64,000 nt of DNA, from the NCBI GenBank assembly GCA_021030905.1, contig JAGFMI010000002.1:2356001-2420000 (forward strand), given 5' to 3'. Made by a program: the position numbers and the translations under genes. The notes under the pieces are model-generated. The model was given only the letters and a program-made list of their open reading frames with translations, did not search any database and had not been told where the DNA came from. The stretch's first letter is position 1; every line of letters starts with the position of its first letter. Of the stretch, positions 11,401 to 24,539 are shown one piece after another. The stretch comes from Pyrenula massariospora. Lineage: Eukaryota; Ascomycota; Eurotiomycetes; Pyrenulales; Pyrenulaceae.

Positions 11401-14400
11401 GACGACGAATTCAAATTTTCCCATGACCGGTACGCCAGAGCGGCGACGTCGATGAGGGAATGCGCCAATGTCGAGAAAATGCATTTTATCCTGGCCCAAA
11501 CCATGATGAAGTATTCCAAAACGGTCGATAAAAAGGATCTGTACCAGCTCTCGCATCACATCTGTCTTTCCGCCAGCATGATCCGCAAACGGGTTCAGAA
11601 GCGGATGAAGCACAGAGACGTCTTGTACAGAGGGGCCTTGGCCGCGATGGAGTCCGGCGCCAAACCGACGGCGCTCACATATTATAAAGCCTGTCTGCAG
11701 CTCCTTCAAGACGACCCCTGGAAAGTCGGTGCCACCGATGTCGATTATGAAGAGACACACAGGATTCATCTGCAGACGGCCGAGCTCCTGTATCTCCAAG
11801 ACGGAGGCGCCGAAGCGCTACAATTATTGAGCACACTCTTTGCACATGCACGCTCGCCTTCCGACAAGGCTCGCGGCTGGATCTTGTGGGGCCGAATACT
11901 CGGCAGCCGTGGGGAACTTCGGGAAGCCCTTGAGTCCTTGAAGACAGGCCTCGGAGAATTGGGCTTTCCGGTCGAGCCTACTAGCCTGGACAAGTGTGAT
12001 GTCGAATACAAGCGGCTGGAGAAACGCATTCGAAGCAAAAACATCGATGACATTGTAACCGCGCCGTTAAGCAAAGATCGGAATGTCGTTGCGGCGGGCA
12101 ACATTTTTGTCGAGGCCGTCTCCACAGCGTATTGGATCGATAGCCTGCTCTTCTTCCAGATGGCAATCAAGTTTCTGCATATCATGCTGGATCGAGGGGT
12201 TTGTGTGCAAGCCGGTCTCGGGTATTGCCACGTGGGGACCGTTGCCATTGCTCGCTTCAAGGATCTCCAGTTCGGTGTTCACTTGGCCCACATCGGGCGC
12301 AGATTTCTTGAGACCTACGACGACGCCTGGACCCGTGGCCGTGGGTGGACCGTATACGCACTGTTCGTGGGACATTTTCAGACTCCCCTAGGGCAACTGC
12401 TGCCAACGCTAGAGGATGCTCTGGACTACTCGTACCAATCTGGAGACCAAGTCATCTCTCTCATCAATATTGGCATCATGGCTGCTTACAGGATGTTCTG
12501 CGGCCAGGACATGGCAGAACTCGAGCTCTACTGCCGCTATGCACCCGAAGAGTTTGATGGGTGGGAGAAAGACATCCGCGGTGGGACGATCATCACCGTC
12601 ATCAGACAGGTCGCTCGGGCTCTTCAAGGAAAGACAAACTACAGTTCGGCAGCAAAGGTCCTCTCCGATTCGACACATGATTCTCAGGAGTACCTCGGCT
12701 TTGTAGCATCTCGAGTTGAGGAGTCGCAGCGATCCCAGGATATCTACAGGAGCCTGTCGATGTTGGCATTGTATGCGTACGGCCACTACGGGAAGGCAGT
12801 CGAGGTCGGTACGAGGCTTGTCGAGACGACATCAGACATCTGGAGCATGCGGCCTTCTGCAAACATGCTCTTCTACTTGGCGCTGTCGATGTTGGCTTTG
12901 GCCAAGAATGAACCTTCTGCAGAAGCGAGGGATCAGACTTTGAAGACTGTTCAGAAATACAAAGATGAAATCGACCGGTTAGGCTTGTTGAATGACACCA
13001 ACTACGCCATGTGGTCTTACCTGTTGCAGGCAGAGATCAACCACGTGAGTGGCCAGTACCAGACCTGCAGCAAGGCGTACGAGAACGCGATCGATCACTG
13101 CCAGGTACATGGATTCGCCATCGAAGAGGCCATTTCCATCGAGCTCCAGGCCGAATTCCTGATCGCTCGTGGTGCCAAGAGGGCTGGGAAAGTCATGATA
13201 CAAGAGTGCATTGCTGCGTGGAACCGGATCAATGCGATCGGCAAGGCGAGGCAGCTTGCCGACAAGCATGAATGGCTGCTCAAGACTGCAATCACCTCGA
13301 GGACGATGGACGTGGCCGTGCAGACAGAAGAGAGTCCACTAGTCTCGGTCGAAGACGCTGAGGGAGCCGCGGATCAATTGAAGAGTGACCGTACCAGCGC
13401 GTGGATCCAGCCGCAGGGTACTGGCGAGCATGCAAAGTCGTCAATGGACCTCCCCGGACTTGGCTTGGATGTCTTAGACCTGTCCAGCATCATCGAATTC
13501 AGCCAAGTGATCTCGTCAGAGCTGCAAATGGACAAGCTGCTAGCGAAGATGGCGGTAATCATCCTGGAGTCTGTGGGTGGGCAGGCAGAGCTGGTGGGCA
13601 TCGAGATTGACTCGGAGGAGCGAGGGTGGTGTGTGGCCGCGCTGGGCCACCACGAAGATGGCGTAAAAACTTTTCCCGAAGGCCTGCCGTTCACAGAGGT
13701 CGACGATCAAGTTGCGCAGCAGATCACCCACTATGTACTACGCTTCCGAGAGATGGTCTATGTGCCGAACGTCCTCGAAGATGAACGATTCTCAAATGTC
13801 AGCGATGCGTACCTGGCTCGGAACCCAGGAGGGCGTTCGGTCATTGCCATTCCTGTGATACAAGCAGATCATCTCCTAGGCATTCTTCATCTCGAGGGAA
13901 AACCAAATTGCTTCACCCAAAGGAACCTAACCGTGCTCAATCTAATCACGAACCAAGTGTCGATTTCCATGGGCAACGCACTTCTGTATCGCAAAGTTCG
14001 CAAAGTCAGCGCCTCCAATGCGTCCATGATCGAATCGCAGAAGAAAGCGCTCGCAGCAGCTCGCGATGCGGAAGCCAAAGCCAAGAAAGCTGAAGCAGAG
14101 GCGAAGCACAATGTGATGCTGAAGGAAGAAGCTGCAAAGGCAAAGTCCATCTTCCTGGCTAATGTCAGCCACGAGCTTCGCACACCGCTTAATGGCGTTA
14201 TTGGAATGAGCGAGCTCTTAAAAGGCAGCACTCTGACGAAAGAGCAAGAAGGCTACGCGGATTCTATACGAGTCTGCGCGGACACGCTCCTCGTCGTCAT
14301 CAATGACATCCTCGATTTCTCCAAGCTGGAAGCCGGCAAGATGCAGGTCTTCAACGTGGAACTTTCTCTGAAAGAAACCATCACCGAAGTCGTCCGAGCA

Positions 14401-15765
14401 CTTGCATATACCAATCAAGAGCGTGGTCTCAAGACAATCGAAGATCTCGACCTCGACGACAAGCAACTCGTCCATGGAGACCCAGTTCGGCTCCACCAGA
14501 TCTTCATGAACCTGCTAAGCAACAGCTACAAGTTCACCTCGCAAGGATCCGTCACCGTCAAAGCCAGGGTTATCAGAGAAAACGCCGAGAAAATCAAGGT
14601 CACCTTCTCTGTCGCCGACACAGGCATCGGCATCACGCCAGAACAGCTCACCAAGCTCTTCCAGCCCTTCCAGCAGGCCGACTCGAGCACTGCCCGGAGC
14701 TACGGTGGCAGTGGTTTAGGGCTTAGCATCTGTAAAGCCATGATCGAAAACGTCTTTGGCGGCAACATCACGCTTGAATCGGCCCCTGGGTATGGCACGA
14801 CCGTCTCCTTCACCATGGAGTTCCGCAAAGTCGGCAAATCATTGACACCAGCCGGCGTCTCGCCCAAGGATCCAGACCTCATGGCCAACTGGTCCCAAGA
14901 CTCGGGGATCAACGGCGTTCCATCGTCAACGCCGGCGAGGGCATCCTTCTGCGACCTCTCTGAGATTCCACGGCCCGAGCTCCGGGTCTGCATCGCAGAG
15001 GACAACCCAATCAACCAGAAGATCGCCATCTCCTTTGTCAAGAAGCTGGGTCTGCAGGCCGAAGCGTTCAACGACGGCAAACAAGCCGTCGAGGCCCTGC
15101 AGAAACGCGCCAGGGAGGGCAAACCGTACCACCTCGTGCTGATGGACGTGCAGATGCCCGTCCTCGACGGCTACGACGCGACGAGGCAGATCCGGAAGGA
15201 CGACGATCGCCGGGTGCGGGAGGTTCTCGTCATCGCCATGACCGCGAGCGCCATACGGGGAGACCGGGAGAAATGCCTGGAGGCCGGGATGAACAACTAC
15301 CTGGCCAAACCGGTGCGGGCGCAGATCCTGAAGGCGATGTTGGACGAGTATCTCGAGAAGAGGGAGGCGGCCAGCGCGCCGAACCCGCCGGACCGAAACG
15401 GGGATATTACGAAAAAGGGGCTGAAGCCCGACGAGGCAAACGACAACAAGAAAGAGAAAGAGAAAGGGGGCAAGCAGCCGCCGGACAGGAATAAGCTGCC
15501 GAGAAAAAGCACAGAGACGGAAGTCGCGCTGCAGCGCGGGGAGAATTTCGACCCGAAGAAGGTCAAGGTGCCGATCAAGATGGAGCGGAAGCTGACGGGG
15601 GAGATTAAGACGAGCGGGAGCGAAGTGGAGAAGGCGAGGAGCAAGTCGACGACGAGGGCGGGGGTCAATTCGGCGCCGGCTAGCGCGACGGCGGGAGGCA
15701 TGCTGGGCCCGCCGTGTGTGGGGGATGGGGCGGGGGATGGGAAGACGAGGGGGGACGGAGGGTGA
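8451..15765 (+). CDS. group X-type hybrid histidine kinase with N-terminal pseudokinase and AAA ATPase
   Basis: Three exons (8451..8546, 8598..8629, 8679..15765) give 2,404 residues. The tiny second exon of 32 bases restores the frame into the large exon and joins IPGYTWDQ to YDNWHVYG. Domain order: a Ser/Thr-kinase-like domain (about 125-390, with IAPEQ near 293); an AAA-type ATPase (Walker A GAQGIGKT near 553, Walker B-like IALDDA near 721); a long helical TPR-like middle; a GAF domain (about 1657-1813); a coiled coil; HisKA with His1874 in NVSHELRTPLNG; a HATPase with GGSGLGLSICK; a receiver (about 2143-2264) with Asp2199 in LMDVQMPVLDG; and a basic Lys/Glu-rich tail. This is the architecture of group X fungal kinases (S. 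pombe Mak2/Mak3, Candida Chk1), which feed phosphorelays to HOG/response regulators in oxidative-stress and wall signalling. The kinase-like domain lacks catalytic Asp residues (HGEIRAD, no DFG), so it is probably a sensory pseudokinase. Confidence 0.93.
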
Positions 15766-17284
15766 ATGATTGGGTGTGCAAAGATGGAGAAGCCCCGGTG
15801 ACTGGGACGAAAAAAAACTTCTTTTTGATAGCATCTTTTTCTACGGCTTTTATGGGCGGCCTTTTTTTTTTTTTTGGCAAGACGGCATGGCTTGCGACCA
15901 GCATAGCGCGGCGTTATGGGTTCCCATCATGGGAGCTACTAGTTTATGAATCATACTGTGCCTTGGTCGTTGTACTAGACTCTTATCATAGCGAATGACT
16001 CGAGACCGCGTTTTACGTATCCCCGTTGTCTGATGTCAAGTTTCAATGCTTTAGAAGGCTGCTAGGATTGTTCCTATCTTGTGTTTATCTATCCATACCA
16101 TAAATCTGACCTAGCGGAAAGTTCGCTGTGTCGGTATGCCTTGTGTCAAGGTGTAGTTTAGGAGGCACGAGAGCCCATCCACCCATCGTTAGCTGTGACC
16201 GCGGGAATGGCCCATTTTCCTCCTTTTTCCCCCTTTCTATTTGTGAGGTGCCCTAGGATGTGCCGCGAGGAAATTGATTAGGAACAGACACAAAAACGGA
16301 AAGAGACAGAGAAAGAGAAACGGGAATGTTGCCCGAGCCATGCGGAATAATGTGCTCCCCCCGACTTAGGGGCTGCTTTTGTTGCTTTGGGCTGTGGGTA
16401 GGATTGGGTTGGGCTTGATGGGCGGGCGGTGCCATTCGCTGACTGGAGAGTTGGAGTTGTTTTTGGTTCGGGAGGCTTTATTCCTTTGACGGGAGTCGTG
16501 GTGGGTTGCGTTGGGGAGATGCCATGCCATGCCGCGGTCGATGGGCTGGGTGTGGATTTATCTTGGACTTTTTCTGGGGTTTTGTGTCGTGGGAGATGGG
16601 ATCGGTATGGTACTGTGGGAAGGACGGTCTGCTGTAGAGTTGGTGAGCATGATAGGCAGGTCCCCGGGAAGCAGGTTAGAGTGCAGCTCATAGCGTATTT
16701 CTCTCATTTCGGAAATGTGTTGAGCCGGATCTGGTCTTTGCGGCAGAGGCGCGACTAGAACTACGTTTGAGGGGTGTCTCTGCGTATGTAGAGACTGCGA
16801 GGGTGTGTCTTGTATATTCGTCGGGCTGGGGTCCCTGGGTGGAACGCTGGAATAGACTGACATCGACAGATTTGCTCTTACTGGGATGGCCGCTTTGGGC
16901 TGGTCCAGCGCTGAAGCGATCCAAGGCCGAGCCTAGGGGCTCTAGTTGTCACAATATGGGAACGTCGAGACTGCTTGAGCAGGCCCGATATATCTTATCA
17001 TCATGACAAGCTTATCTTGCGCGGTGTGTGAGAATTTTTTTGCTCCATTTGGAACATATCGAGGCTCGGCCAGGACGGGGCTTTCCACAAAATAATGTGT
17101 AATTTTTCTGACGGCCGAATACAATGGAGGCATTCTATACCTGTTCGATTCAGCTTGGTGTTTGCGTATAAGTCGGTTTCGCTTCGTCGGTTGCGACAAA
17201 CCTCGGTTGTGAGAAGACTTTCCAAAAACCGATTAATGACGTGAATGATCCTCATGTTGGTCAATCCAGTAGCTCGGTGCGGGC
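15766..17284. other. gene-free stretch downstream of the hybrid kinase
   Basis: I see no gene here. It contains a poly-T tract at about 15861-15875 and G/T-rich, low-information sequence around 16400-16560. The short open frames on both strands have no recognisable motifs. Confidence 0.5.
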
Positions 17285-17629
17285 GAAATCAAGAGTTGGT
17301 CACGATATGATCGTGCAGATGTTGCTTGACACCGGCGTGGACATAAACACGCTGGGACCTCTGGGTGGGCGGCCTGTGGAGGTGACAACCAAGTGGTGTA
17401 GTTATTGGCTCAGCTTGGGGTGGACGTGAATCTTCGAGGTGCAGTAGGTACGGGATTGCAGCTCGTCGTGATGAGAGATTATGGTAAGGGGTCGCGATTA
17501 TTGATTGATGCGAGTGTTCTCGATCTCAAGGGCGACCTCGGTGATAATATCTGGACCGACAGCGGCTCTGTAGCCAGCACCATTGTGAACGCCGTAGATA
17601 TCGAGTATGACATCGGAGACAGGAACTAA
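17285..17629 (+). pseudogene. decayed ankyrin-repeat gene fragment
   Basis: Two short plus-strand frames carry pieces of ankyrin repeats. The first reads GHDMIVQMLLDTGVDINTLG; the second, in a shifted frame, reads QLGVDVNLRGAVGTGLQLVV then LLIDASV. Together they follow the fungal ankyrin consensus (GH-x-x-IVQ-x-LLD-x-GAD-x-N, then YGTALQLA, then LLIDAGA) with several consensus residues changed. There is no start codon context, no upstream NACHT or other domain, and the frame changes inside the second repeat unit. It is best read as the remnant of a larger ankyrin or NACHT-ankyrin gene, a family that expands and decays quickly in these fungi. Confidence 0.55.
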
Positions 17630-17635
17630 CATGAA

Positions 17636-19014
17636 ATCAACAAGGAAATGACAGTTACGTAAAAAGTATAGAAAGTCGTATAAATCGGCTGACCTAGGAA
17701 AATATCGGTGAAATCTGGATGTGAGCGTTCAGGCTGTTCTTCCAAAGTGCCTCGCCCTCACCGGGATCGGAAGCGGGCTGGAGTATCCAGCGACCTCCAT
17801 CCAAAGATCTATCATTTTCAACGATATCCGTGAAGCTCTCATCATTGAGACCGCGGGGGCGGTCTGAAAACTTGCGATGTAACGATTTCGCGTTCTATCG
17901 AGGTCCTACGTTAGCGTTCTCTCGATTATCTGCATCGATAGGTAATCTTCTCACCGCAAAGGCACGTCCCAAATAACCCAAGACCCTAGTACCTATCACT
18001 CTCTCACGATCCCCAACCCCCGTTTCGCCAACCATCCATCCATCACAAATCGTAACGCCAAGCCCATCCCCAAACCAAGCCTAGATCCCAAACTTATTTT
18101 CAGCTCTGGGCCAACGGCGCCCACCGCCGCCAAGCCCACGTCTTGTCCAAGCTTTGTTTGAGAACTTATTTTCAGCTGCCTGCAAAGGCCCGCCGTTCGC
18201 AATTTGTGTTACGTAGATACGACAACACACTGGGCACTTTCGTCATGTTGGGCTGTCGTCTTAACTAAGATGTTCACAAAGAAGTGTTTCAGATGTGTGG
18301 TACGCGTCCTGGGGTCCGGCCCCCCCCCTTTTTCTCCCCATTTTTACCTTAAAGGAGCGCTTAGATGGAGCTAGCGCTTGAGCCTTGAGCAACCACAGAT
18401 TTGCGGCTCTTCTTGGCCCTCATGTTCAAGTGAAGCTGAACTGGCCGGGCTGTCGTTGGGGTTTGAGTTATCGGAACCTGATTGTCGGGACACTAGATCG
18501 TTGGACTTTGGTGAGTCAGCCATAGACCAGCCCAGCTGGAGAGAGTCAGAGGTAGTTGGCTGGTCTGTGCGCGGGTACGACTTTTGGGCGTCGGCAAGGC
18601 TGTCATGGTCACATCCGGGTCTGCCTTGGAATCCTCTGACTTGCATTGGACATATACGACCGCAGCACTAAACGGACTTCATTCCATGATAGCGTAGGGT
18701 ATTGCAGCGGTCTAAGCATCGTGGGCCTTGGCACTAAAATCACCTCGGCGTTGCCAGTGGCTTTGGAAGGGTGATGACGGTGAGGCATTTACGGAAAAAG
18801 GTAATTGGGTATTAACGAATCGGCGCTGCTCCTCGGGGTGGAGGGCAGAGCTGAATGAAGAGAATCGAATCGAATCGAAAATCGCCGGCAAAAAGAAACG
18901 CTATCGCTCGGGTATCATGCTCCGCTCGCCACAGAAAACGATGCCAACAGACAGACAGCTTGCATAAGTGGAAATTCTGCTAGACCGTGATAACGTCAAA
19001 TCAATGCTTTGCTT
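17636..19014. other. intergenic, no gene recognised
   Basis: No supported gene. A minus-strand open frame at 18646..18371 is Ser/Asp/Pro-rich and has no family features. A short CCCCCCCC tract lies near 18320. Confidence 0.4.
18863..18884. repeat. short (ATCGA)n microsatellite
   Basis: AATCGAATCGAATCGAAAAT is a pentanucleotide run of about three to four units, slightly degraded at its right end. Confidence 0.6.
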
Positions 19015-20530
19015 TCATTGCCACGCTGAACCTCTGAGGATCAGCCACCGCTCCACGTCCCCGTTCTCGACCTCCGCCCTCACCGTATTGATCACCGCCA
19101 TCGGCCAGTCGAGGAAATGCTTGTAGGCGTCCGGGCACCGTTCGTAAATCTTCTGCCCCCATTCCACAGGACCGAGGATGCCACGAGCGTGCCGGTCGAC
19201 GCGCTTGGGCCAGTCAGCTTCCGTGAGCGGGATCATGATCATTTGGATGGCGATGAAGTGTGCGAGTAGGATCTGGGCAGCCACGTTGGTCGGGTCGACG
19301 AACCATTGGAACTGCGAGTGCGGGATGTCGTACCAGACGGCGTAGACTTTGATGAAGTTGAGGTAGCCTTCGATGGAGGAGTTGCGGAGTGCGTCGATAG
19401 TGAGGAATAGGGTTTCGTGGAAGATGCGGTCTAGGGGTTCTTGCAAGAGGGGGAGGGCTGCCTCCAGGCTCTGCGTTGCGGTGTCGATTACCGTACGGTT
19501 AATGATGGGGAGGGGCTTTGCTCGCAGTGCACGGAGGCGGATCTCCCAGTCGTCTTCGATGTTGAAAGCCGTGTTCTCGTTGCCGGAGCGGATCTGGGTT
19601 GTGACCAGAGCGCAGCCCCTGACCATGGTGATAAAGTCGCTCAAGCCGTCTGACATGTACGATGATTGGAAAGTCAAAGCATAGCACGTTGCGAGCATGG
19701 CATCATAGTCTCCATATTGCCGTGGTCGCCTCGAGATGGCTTGATTGAGACCTTGGATCGCATGACCGCGGTGGAAAACCGCCAGATTAACGTACTCTCC
19801 ACCACTGTCACAGATTCGTGAGAGATGCGAGGCGCCGAGGGACAGAATGGCGTGCATCAAATACTCTTGCTGCTAAGTAATTAATAAGATGACTCTCAAC
19901 CCGGTCGCTATCAGAACCACACACCTGATGAGCAAATAGAGGGATGTCGTTCAGCCAGACTGCCTCATTTCCGAGAGGCAGATGTGGGTACGCTACCGTC
20001 AAGAAATGGTGAAATAGTCGCATGTCGGTAAGTGAAAATAGGGTCGGCGAAGCTTGCATTTGCACCAGTGAATTGGGAGACAACTGACCGCTGTGGGCAG
20101 CAGCGGCAATGGCGGTAATAGTGGGAGGCTCCTCGCGTTTGCGCTTGATCTTCTGCTCTTCCTTCGTTGGATATCTGCACGAGAGATCTTTGCACACGCA
20201 ATTCTCACACGCAGGCTTAGTCTCTTGACACTGTCGAGTTGTCAGTCTCTTATTTTAACCAAGTGCTTGAATATAGATCCAAAACGTAGGTGAGATTTTT
20301 CACTCTCGTGAAAAGTCGAAATCACTCACTTTGATCTTTCTAGACTTGCAATTAAAACAACCCCCTCTAGATTTTCGATGGGATTTCCTCCTCAGATTCG
20401 GGACGTGGGCCTGAGGACACGAAGGTTCTGGGTCCTCCCCTTCTCCACTACTACTGTCCTTACTGAGGCCGGGAACATAATACATCCCTTCATCAAGATC
20501 GGCAAAATCAAAATCCTCCTCCATTTTCAT
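19015..20530 (-). CDS. Zn(II)2Cys6 transcription factor
   Basis: Three exons (20530..20330, 20230..19925, 19872..19015; introns 99 and 52 bases) give 454 residues. The N-terminal part is acidic. The binuclear zinc cluster follows a perfect CX2CX6CX6CX2CX6C pattern at Cys58, 61, 68, 75, 78 and 85, with the first intron exactly between Lys67 and Cys68. A basic linker (KIKRKREE) follows. Then comes the LFHHFLTVAYPHLPLGNEAV block and an EYLMHAILSLGASHLS block typical of the Upc2/sterol-uptake-type fungal regulator fold. It is a nuclear DNA-binding regulator; its targets are unknown. The second intron ends at a tandem TAGCAG acceptor, so one extra Gln may be included or skipped. I chose the ATG at 20530. 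An in-frame ATG at 20614 would add 28 residues of poor quality. Confidence 0.87.
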
Positions 20531-23500
20531 GTCGCAGGTCAAATGAGTGTGGCAAGATGTAGGGCAAATGAGCGTGTTTGAATGGACCAAAGGAGCGTAT
20601 GACGGCATTATCAATCCTGAGCGGACGGGGTCGACTGCATGTTATGGCATCACAGGCAAATGGACCTTCAACGTTTGGCCATCGGCAACGCAAGACGTTT
20701 GTCCTAAGCTGAACGGTGAGACCCTCTTCTCTCGTTGAGGGTCTGCAGGGGGTTCTAAAGCCATCACTTGGCACGGCGGTGGACGAGGCTGAATTGCGTT
20801 AAGCTCATTCGTGGGCGATTCAGGCTCCAGCAGCAGGCCGATACGACCCAAACCACCGCCTTTTCACGGTGACGCAGCGCTACTTCGTTCTCGCTCCGAG
20901 AGACGCCGATAATAGCACGCCGCCGAAAGCAGTTGCCAGAGGTTTCCTCGTCGTCTGTTAGTGTTGGGCCGAGGGAGCGTAGAGAGGTGTCTGGCGCAAT
21001 CTCCTGAGCATGTCTCTGATCGAGGGCCAGATGGAGGAGGTGGATACGGCGCGCCGCGAGTGGGAGGAAGAGTCGAGGTGGCGTCGTGGTGATGGGAAGA
21101 TCTCTCGAGCGGCGGCGGAATTGGTCCATGCCAAGTCTCTTAGCGGGCGCCCCTACGACCGAACGGGGGGGAGGCACCTTGACCACCCCCCCAGTCCCCC
21201 GACGACTACCCGGCCGCCTCCTCCTGCACGCCAAAACCTTTTTCCCTCACGTTCTATTTTTGACTGCCGTGGGGTCTGGCTCGCGACCCAAAAGAACACC
21301 CTCTGCGGTCTCCTCCATACAGGACGCGTGCCCTACGAGATGACTCCCTTCTCACGTGCCCTTCCCCGACATGAGCTTTTCCCTCCCTTCAGGAACAGGG
21401 TTCGATCTCCAGCGGGGCCTCCACGGGGAAGAGGGAAGGGGCCAACTGTTTTGGACACCACTTCAACGACCACCTTCCGTAACAGCTGACGACGTACCTG
21501 ATGCAGCCCGGTTGGAGAGTGGGAACACGACAGCTCTGACTGTTCCCAAAGAGCGCAAACCCCAAAAGTCGGAAGTCTGACCTAGGGTCTGCGTATTGAA
21601 GCCTACCGAGCAAACGTTGGACAGAGCCTTGCAGCCACCGTTCCGCCGAGGCAGCTTCCGGTCTGGGTCAGGAGCCTCGAGTCTATTCCTATTCGACGTC
21701 ACTTTCACGCCACTTACGGCGTTTGCCGTACTATCCCTCGCCTTATCGTTCTGTTTACCTGCATCCGGACAAATGTTGATTTGCTGCCACTGGTCGTGTC
21801 ACCGACAGCCCCCAAAAGAGCCTCTTTTCATACCCTGTCCTCAGCTTGCTGGACACTGGGTAGCATACACAGACTAGCTCAACGATGCTGGCCAAGATAG
21901 CTCTATATTTGGTCGAGTCACATGCAAGAGTCGCCGTTGTGGTTTGTGGAGACGTGGAGGGAGCAGGTGTCTCTGCATCTCGAAAGTGACTGGTACCGAG
22001 CCCGGGGATGAACGCCATCGTGACCCGGTCGTCACCAGAATGGATTTCCAGACGCTCTCGCTATGAATAGCCTACGCTGGATTTCACCAAGCTTTATTGC
22101 TCGATCCGATCACCCATCTCTCCTCGTTCATGCGTCAAGACCTGTCCGCGGAACACGTTGACCTCAGCCTAAGATCAGTTTAGTCTGGGTTGGCCTCTGA
22201 GACCAAATCCGCCAATTGGGAAGGCGGTCGCTCTGGACTGCTTGCATGCAGTCAGTACCTGGTGGCACATTTGGGCCGAAAAGCACGGATCACACCCGCG
22301 TTGAATCCATGGACACCCTGGTCCCTGGTGCCGATCGACATCTAAATATACTCTGGCCAACCTCGAGACAGCGAGCTGGGGGTGAGCTCCAGCATTATGT
22401 GGTCCTTTACCGTCCAAATTCGAAAGGATCATCCCGCCAAAACCTGGCTGGAACATGTCAAGCTTTCAGATCCCAGACGCACATGGCCTCTCAATACCCA
22501 AAGAGCAAAGCGCCTGTCCGGTCTCTCGCTCGGGTGACTAAAGGAAATGCGGCGGGACAGCCTCTGTCAATCCTTCATGCAAGCTACCAGGCGATCTTGG
22601 GACTAATCCAAGCAGCTTCAACAGACAACTGAAAATTTCACCTTCCGCGAATGGTATAGAGCTCCATAGACGTGACGGAAGAAAGATCCACTCCCATCTG
22701 AGTTGACGGATAAGGCGTCACCCCACATCGCATTTTCGATTGGGCTGTTCCTCACTTTCCATTTCCCATATCCATCGGTCCTAGAGCCAACTTGGCGTAC
22801 CGAGCCTCTCACATTTTCTCGATTCGGGATCTCTTTGCAGCGGCATTTCTATCGGCCGGACAATAGGAACGGACTGCAGTGCTAAATATGTGACATGTGT
22901 GTGACGAGGACTCGCTCTCAGCAGCCCTGCTCCACAATGCGAGATTTGCCGCCAAAAACAGCGACGTTTGCGGATTAACGTTATTTGGGCCTTTGGCGAG
23001 ACAGAATCGCTAATTATCATCTGGATAAAGTCAAGCAGTATAATGGTCACACAAGAATTGTTGACGCACATCGCCTCCGCGCCTATCGCCCTCCATTTTT
23101 GCCACCGCCGTTGATTTTTCAGCACAGACAACGCCTCCGTATTATCGTTCATTTGCTTCTTTCAACTAGCTTGGACGTACTTTAGCATTGCCATCCCACG
23201 GCCGATAACCATAATCTGTTGGTGTCATAGTCCATACCTCTCCTCTCCCGATGCACACCATCCCGTTGGTATTGTGTCGAACGGTTTCCAACCCATGCCC
23301 TCTCCTTTTCCTTATCAATCATCCCCAAGGCTCTACCCGACAGGATGAGGTAACCAACAACCTCCCTATCAAAAGTCCAGTGCAGCATGCAGGAAGCGGA
23401 AGATCCCGCAAATCCATGTTCTTCGTTCTGCACGTGCCACGCTGACGCGGATCTCTTGATATTGTTCGGATCGCCTTATTGTGGCTTTTTGCTCGTCTCA

Positions 23501-24539
23501 CCAACGGAAATTCAGTGGCAACCCCCCCGGCCATTAAGACCAGTAACCATTTTCCGTAAGTGGTCTTGGCCAAGTATGCCGTACATCTCAGATAGAGCTA
23601 AGAGGACACGCTTTTCCTTTGTCAGCGAGCACGTTGAAATGTCATCATCATCACCATCAGCCTTGCGCTGTAGAGACTTCAAGCAATTAAAACCACATCT
23701 CAACCGTTGGATCGTCGATCCCCGACATTTCGCTTTTTCTAACCCGCCTTTTCCTGTTCATACGTGATCTGCATTCTGAGTACACGCAATGTGTAGATCC
23801 TTTTCTGACTCACAAAACATGCTTAAGGCTCAATCAATTTCCTACAATGATGCTCGTGGGCCTCTCCCGCGGTTGAGGGCGACAGAGTCCCCGTGCAGCA
23901 CCTCAAGATCACTCGACCGAAAGGTGCCCCTAATTCATATCTCGCTCTTTGCTCTGTTTGAGCCATGGATCTGCAGAGTGAACCATCCCTCGAGATGCGC
24001 CTTGCAGTGACAATTGCGCCGGGGCCGGAGCTTACCTTAGCCAGCAGAAGCAAATACGTGCCGTCAATGACGCTCCTCGATCTGCTCGTCTAATTTGCCG
24101 AAGGTTGGCAGAACTTGAATGTCTCCCGGCGTTGACCAATATTAAAGTCTCCGTCACAAGCTCCTCATTGCTGTGGCCCACTGAGGAATCACGGGTGGCC
24201 ATCGCTTAAAAGAACCATCCCTTGCCCCAGCAATTACGTGAATGTCCACAAAGCATAACAGGATCAGTTACTGAAGCGCAGTTCGTGTTTCCTGCCGTGT
24301 CTGTATTACATACCCCTTAGCGAGCCATCGACTCACAACCCAATCTACAGATCAAATCGCATCTTCAATCGCCGAAAAGGCCCGAAAGAAAATGCATGCA
24401 TGCATTTGCCTTGAATGTCATTTTACGTGAAACTTCTCCTTGAGGATTCGTCTTCAACATGGTCGTGTTCTACGGTACATCAGTCCAGCCTTGATACGAG
24501 CAATCTTCTAGATGGCAAAACAAGGACACCAGCCGTATA
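20531..24539. other. 4 kb gene-poor region
   Basis: No gene could be supported on either strand. Open frames around 20764-21489 and 22175-22632 are Arg/Pro/Ser-rich, overlap on both strands and show no domain, signal peptide or splicing that extends them. No terminal inverted repeats or transposase motifs were seen. The composition is close to average. Confidence 0.45.
24390..24407. repeat. 18-base perfect palindrome
   Basis: AAATGCATGCATGCATTT is its own reverse complement and is built on overlapping ATGCAT units. It lies in gene-free DNA; its function is unknown. Confidence 0.7.

Noticed and set aside
14926-15834. 302-codon open frame on the minus strand
   Set aside because: It is antisense to the receiver and tail of the group X hybrid kinase. 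Its Arg/Leu/Pro/His-rich translation mirrors the codon bias of the sense gene and has no domain.
18371-18646. 91-codon minus-strand frame rich in Ser/Asp/Pro
   Set aside because: No recognisable domain, no splicing that extends it, and an equal-length frame on the plus strand.
21391-21420. tRNA B-box-like GGGTTCGATCTCC
   Set aside because: The consensus needs C at the last fixed position, and no matching A box or cloverleaf is found nearby.
21010-21489. 159-codon open frame on the plus strand, with a 156-codon frame opposite
   Set aside because: Low-complexity Arg/Pro-rich translation in a GC-rich patch. Both strands are open to a similar extent, which is typical of chance.
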